A stretch of DNA of 15,621 nucleotides. Source: UBA4655 sp964585575. Lineage in GTDB: Bacteria; Planctomycetota; Planctomycetia; Pirellulales; UBA1268. Shown one piece after another: positions 13,856 through 15,621 of this stretch. The first letter of the stretch is position 1. Every line of letters starts with the position of its first letter. The stretch covers positions 1 through 15,621 of the forward strand of contig CAZPEM010000076.1 of assembly GCA_964585575.1 (NCBI GenBank). The letters run 5' to 3'. The position numbers were made by a program, and so were the translations under genes. The notes below the pieces were generated by a model, which made no database searches, had not been told where the DNA came from, and worked only from the letters and a program-made list of their open reading frames with translations.

Positions 13856-15621
13856 ATGAAGTCCGAATCCCTCGTCACCACCGTGGCAGCAGGCATCATG
13901 GCCGTGGCGGTCGGGGTGGCCGCGTTCGTGGCGGCCGGGATCCAGCGGCAGCGGCAGGATCTCGATCTCGTCGTCGCCCCCGAGGAGTCGGCGGCGCTGC
14001 CGCCGCAGGTCGCCCTCACGACCGCGGCGCTCGGCAGCTTCCGGGGTCTCGCCGTCGATTTTCTCTGGGCACGGGCCGACCATCTGCAGTCGGAGGGGGA
14101 GTTCTTCGAGGCGCAGACGTTGAGCCAGTGGATCACGACGCTCCAGCCGAGGTTTCAGAAGGTCTGGGCCTTCCAGGCCTGGAACCTCGCCTACAACATC
14201 GCCGCCGCCAGCCAGCAGCCCCTCGAGCGCTGGTCATGGGTCCGCCGCGGCATCGGCCTCCTGCGGGACCGCGGCATCCCGCTCAACCCGCGGGCCCCCA
14301 ACCTCTACATGGAGCTCGGCTGGATCTACCACCACAAGATCGCGGGCAAGTCCGACAAGGAACACTGGTATTTCAAGGCCCGGATCGCGCGGGAGATGCA
14401 GGAATTCCTCGGCAACATGACGACCGGCCTGACCACCGAGCAGTCGCTCGCGCTCGTTCGCCGGATCGCCGAGGCGCCGGCGACGCTCGAGGAGCTCGAG
14501 CGGCGGTCGCCGGGCGTGCGGAAGGTCGTCGAGTTGCTCGCGGCCCACGCCGCGAAACCCGACGAGAGTTTCATGCGGACGCTCGGCCGGGCGCTCATGC
14601 TCGCAAGCTCACTCGACGCGAAACTCCTCGGCAAGGCCGTGCTCCCGGCCGATGGCAGCGCGAAGCTCCTGGCGGCGATCAAGGCCGACCCCGAGTCAGC
14701 CGCGGTGCTCTTCGAGAGCCTCGTTCCCCATCTCCAGCGGCGAATCCTCGAGGACCGCTACCGGATGGAACCGAAGAGGATGCTCGCCCTCATGGAGCGG
14801 TACGGCCCGCTCGACTGGCGGCACGCCGAATCGCACGGCATCTACTGGACCGAACGCGGCATCGAGATCGGCCGGGAAACCGGGCGCCGGGAGGACACCA
14901 ACGAGCTTCTCATCATCCGCAGCCGCCTCCACATGCTCGCAGAACTGATGAAGACCGGCCGCGTGGACTACGACCCGGTCACCGACCGTGTCGACCTGCT
15001 GCCCGACCCGCGGTTCGTCGCTTCCTACGAGCGATCGATGGCCGAGGCCGTCGCCCTCATCACGTCGGAGGAGGGCGTGTCGGCGGGCGGATTCGGCCGG
15101 GCCGAAGAGGACGATCTCGCCAACGGCTACGAGACGTTCCTCAATCTCGCGGTGATCCTCGAATACCTCTACGGCGACCGGGCCGATGCCGAGCGTCACT
15201 TCCTCGAGCTGCGGTCACTCGCGGAAAAGGCGAGACGGGCCGACGACCCGCTCTACGCCGACACGCTCGAGTCGTTCATCGCGATCCGGATCGCCGAGGT
15301 GATGGCCATCGATGTCTCGAACCTGCGGCAGTTCATCGACGCCATGATCCGGAGGGCGATCTTCGAGGGGCTCGCGAAGGGCAACCTGGAGGTCTTCAAC
15401 CGCTATGTTCGGATCGCCCATGGCGTCTACGACCGCCGCTACGCCGCATCCGCTCCCGGCAAGAAGTTCGTGCTCGAGGAATCGCAGCTGCTCCCGTTTC
15501 CGAAGCTCGTGGAAAATTCGTTCGCGTCGGTGATGCGGCAGGCGAGCATGCCGGCGCTCGTGCGGGCCCGCATCTGGGCCTGGTCGCCGGAGACGCTCCG
15601 CGACGCAACCCATGCCGGCCT
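13856..15621 (+). CDS. Large membrane-anchored helical protein (C-terminus beyond window)
   Basis: At least 588 residues, open to the window edge. An N-terminal membrane anchor (SLVTTVAAGIMAVAVGVAAF, residues 5-24, extending to about 28) with little cytoplasmic sequence before it suggests that the rest faces the periplasm. The most striking block is LGSFRGLAVDFLWARADHLQ (59-78), followed by GEFFEAQTLSQWITTLQPRF (81-100) and VWAFQAWNLAYNIAAA (103-118). This helical, TPR-like pattern is, as far as I recall, conserved in otherwise unnamed planctomycete and related proteins found near ABC transporters. A second conserved-looking stretch is NLYMELGWIYHHKIAGKSD (149-167), and the remainder is almost wholly helical. 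No catalytic motif is visible. It starts 25 bp after the permease stop, without a clear ribosome site, and closes the visible operon. A scaffold or periplasmic partner of the ABC exporter is a reasonable inference; its function is not known. Confidence 0.82.
   Translation, partial: MKSESLVTTVAAGIMAVAVGVAAFVAAGIQRQRQDLDLVVAPEESAALPPQVALTTAALGSFRGLAVDFLWARADHLQSEGEFFEAQTLSQWITTLQPRFQKVWAFQAWNLAYNIAAASQQPLERWSWVRRGIGLLRDRGIPLNPRAPNLYMELGWIYHHKIAGKSDKEHWYFKARIAREMQEFLGNMTTGLTTEQSLALVRRIAEAPATLEELERRSPGVRKVVELLAAHAAKPDESFMRTLGRALMLASSLDAKLLGKAVLPADGSAKLLAAIKADPESAAVLFESLVPHLQRRILEDRYRMEPKRMLALMERYGPLDWRHAESHGIYWTERGIEIGRETGRREDTNELLIIRSRLHMLAELMKTGRVDYDPVTDRVDLLPDPRFVASYERSMAEAVALITSEEGVSAGGFGRAEEDDLANGYETFLNLAVILEYLYGDRADAERHFLELRSLAEKARRADDPLYADTLESFIAIRIAEVMAIDVSNLRQFIDAMIRRAIFEGLAKGNLEVFNRYVRIAHGVYDRRYAASAPGKKFVLEESQLLPFPKLVENSFASVMRQASMPALVRARIWAWSPETLRDATHAG

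Noticed and set aside
12358..14136. A 592-codon minus-strand frame opposite the permease
   Set aside because: Charged, low-complexity translation without any family signal; the plus-strand permease explains the sequence.

Overview
The window is GC-rich bacterial DNA whose gene content points to a member of the Planctomycetota, probably a Pirellulales-like lineage, most likely from a draft or metagenome assembly (it holds a 100-base run of N). The pointers are a large prepilin-like protein with an H...FADGHV C-terminal motif of the DUF1559-like kind, several genes without a Shine-Dalgarno sequence, and multi-gene SPFH and ABC-2 clusters with divergent sequences. The lineage call is inference from family recognition, not from a marker gene.

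Layout, left to right. (1) 1-729, minus strand: the N-terminal 243 residues of an AcnA-type aconitase, cut by the window edge. (2) 730-1673: a long region without a convincing gene. It contains a perfect 12-bp hairpin, the N gap, a 48-bp tandem repeat that is itself an inverted repeat, and a ~145-nt segment that folds on paper into a long interrupted stem with inner hairpins. (3) 1674-1868: a 64-residue basic small ORF with a good ribosome binding site. (4) 2008-3273: a secreted or pilin-like protein with a type IV prepilin signal, followed by a very strong GC-rich terminator hairpin. (5) 3361-5457: a P1B-type metal ATPase with a CPS metal-site motif and no N-terminal metal-binding domain. (6) 5499-6464, minus strand: a stand-alone ABC-2 type permease, convergent with the ATPase. 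(7) 6613 to the right edge, plus strand: a tightly packed block of six genes.

The six-gene block is the most interesting part. Three consecutive genes encode different SPFH (HflK/HflC, stomatin/prohibitin superfamily) proteins, the first with about seven predicted membrane segments. They are followed without a clear break by an ABC ATPase, its ABC-2 permease (overlapping by 4 bp, and carrying a ~195-residue insertion predicted to lie outside the membrane), and a large membrane-anchored helical protein that runs off the window. No ftsH, the usual partner of hflK/hflC, is visible. The arrangement suggests that the SPFH proteins form a membrane scaffold around, or controlling, an ABC-2 exporter and its large periplasm-facing partner. 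The divergent permease at 5499-6464 shares a core motif with the block's permease and may use the same ATPase. These functional links are inference from gene order and sequence resemblance.
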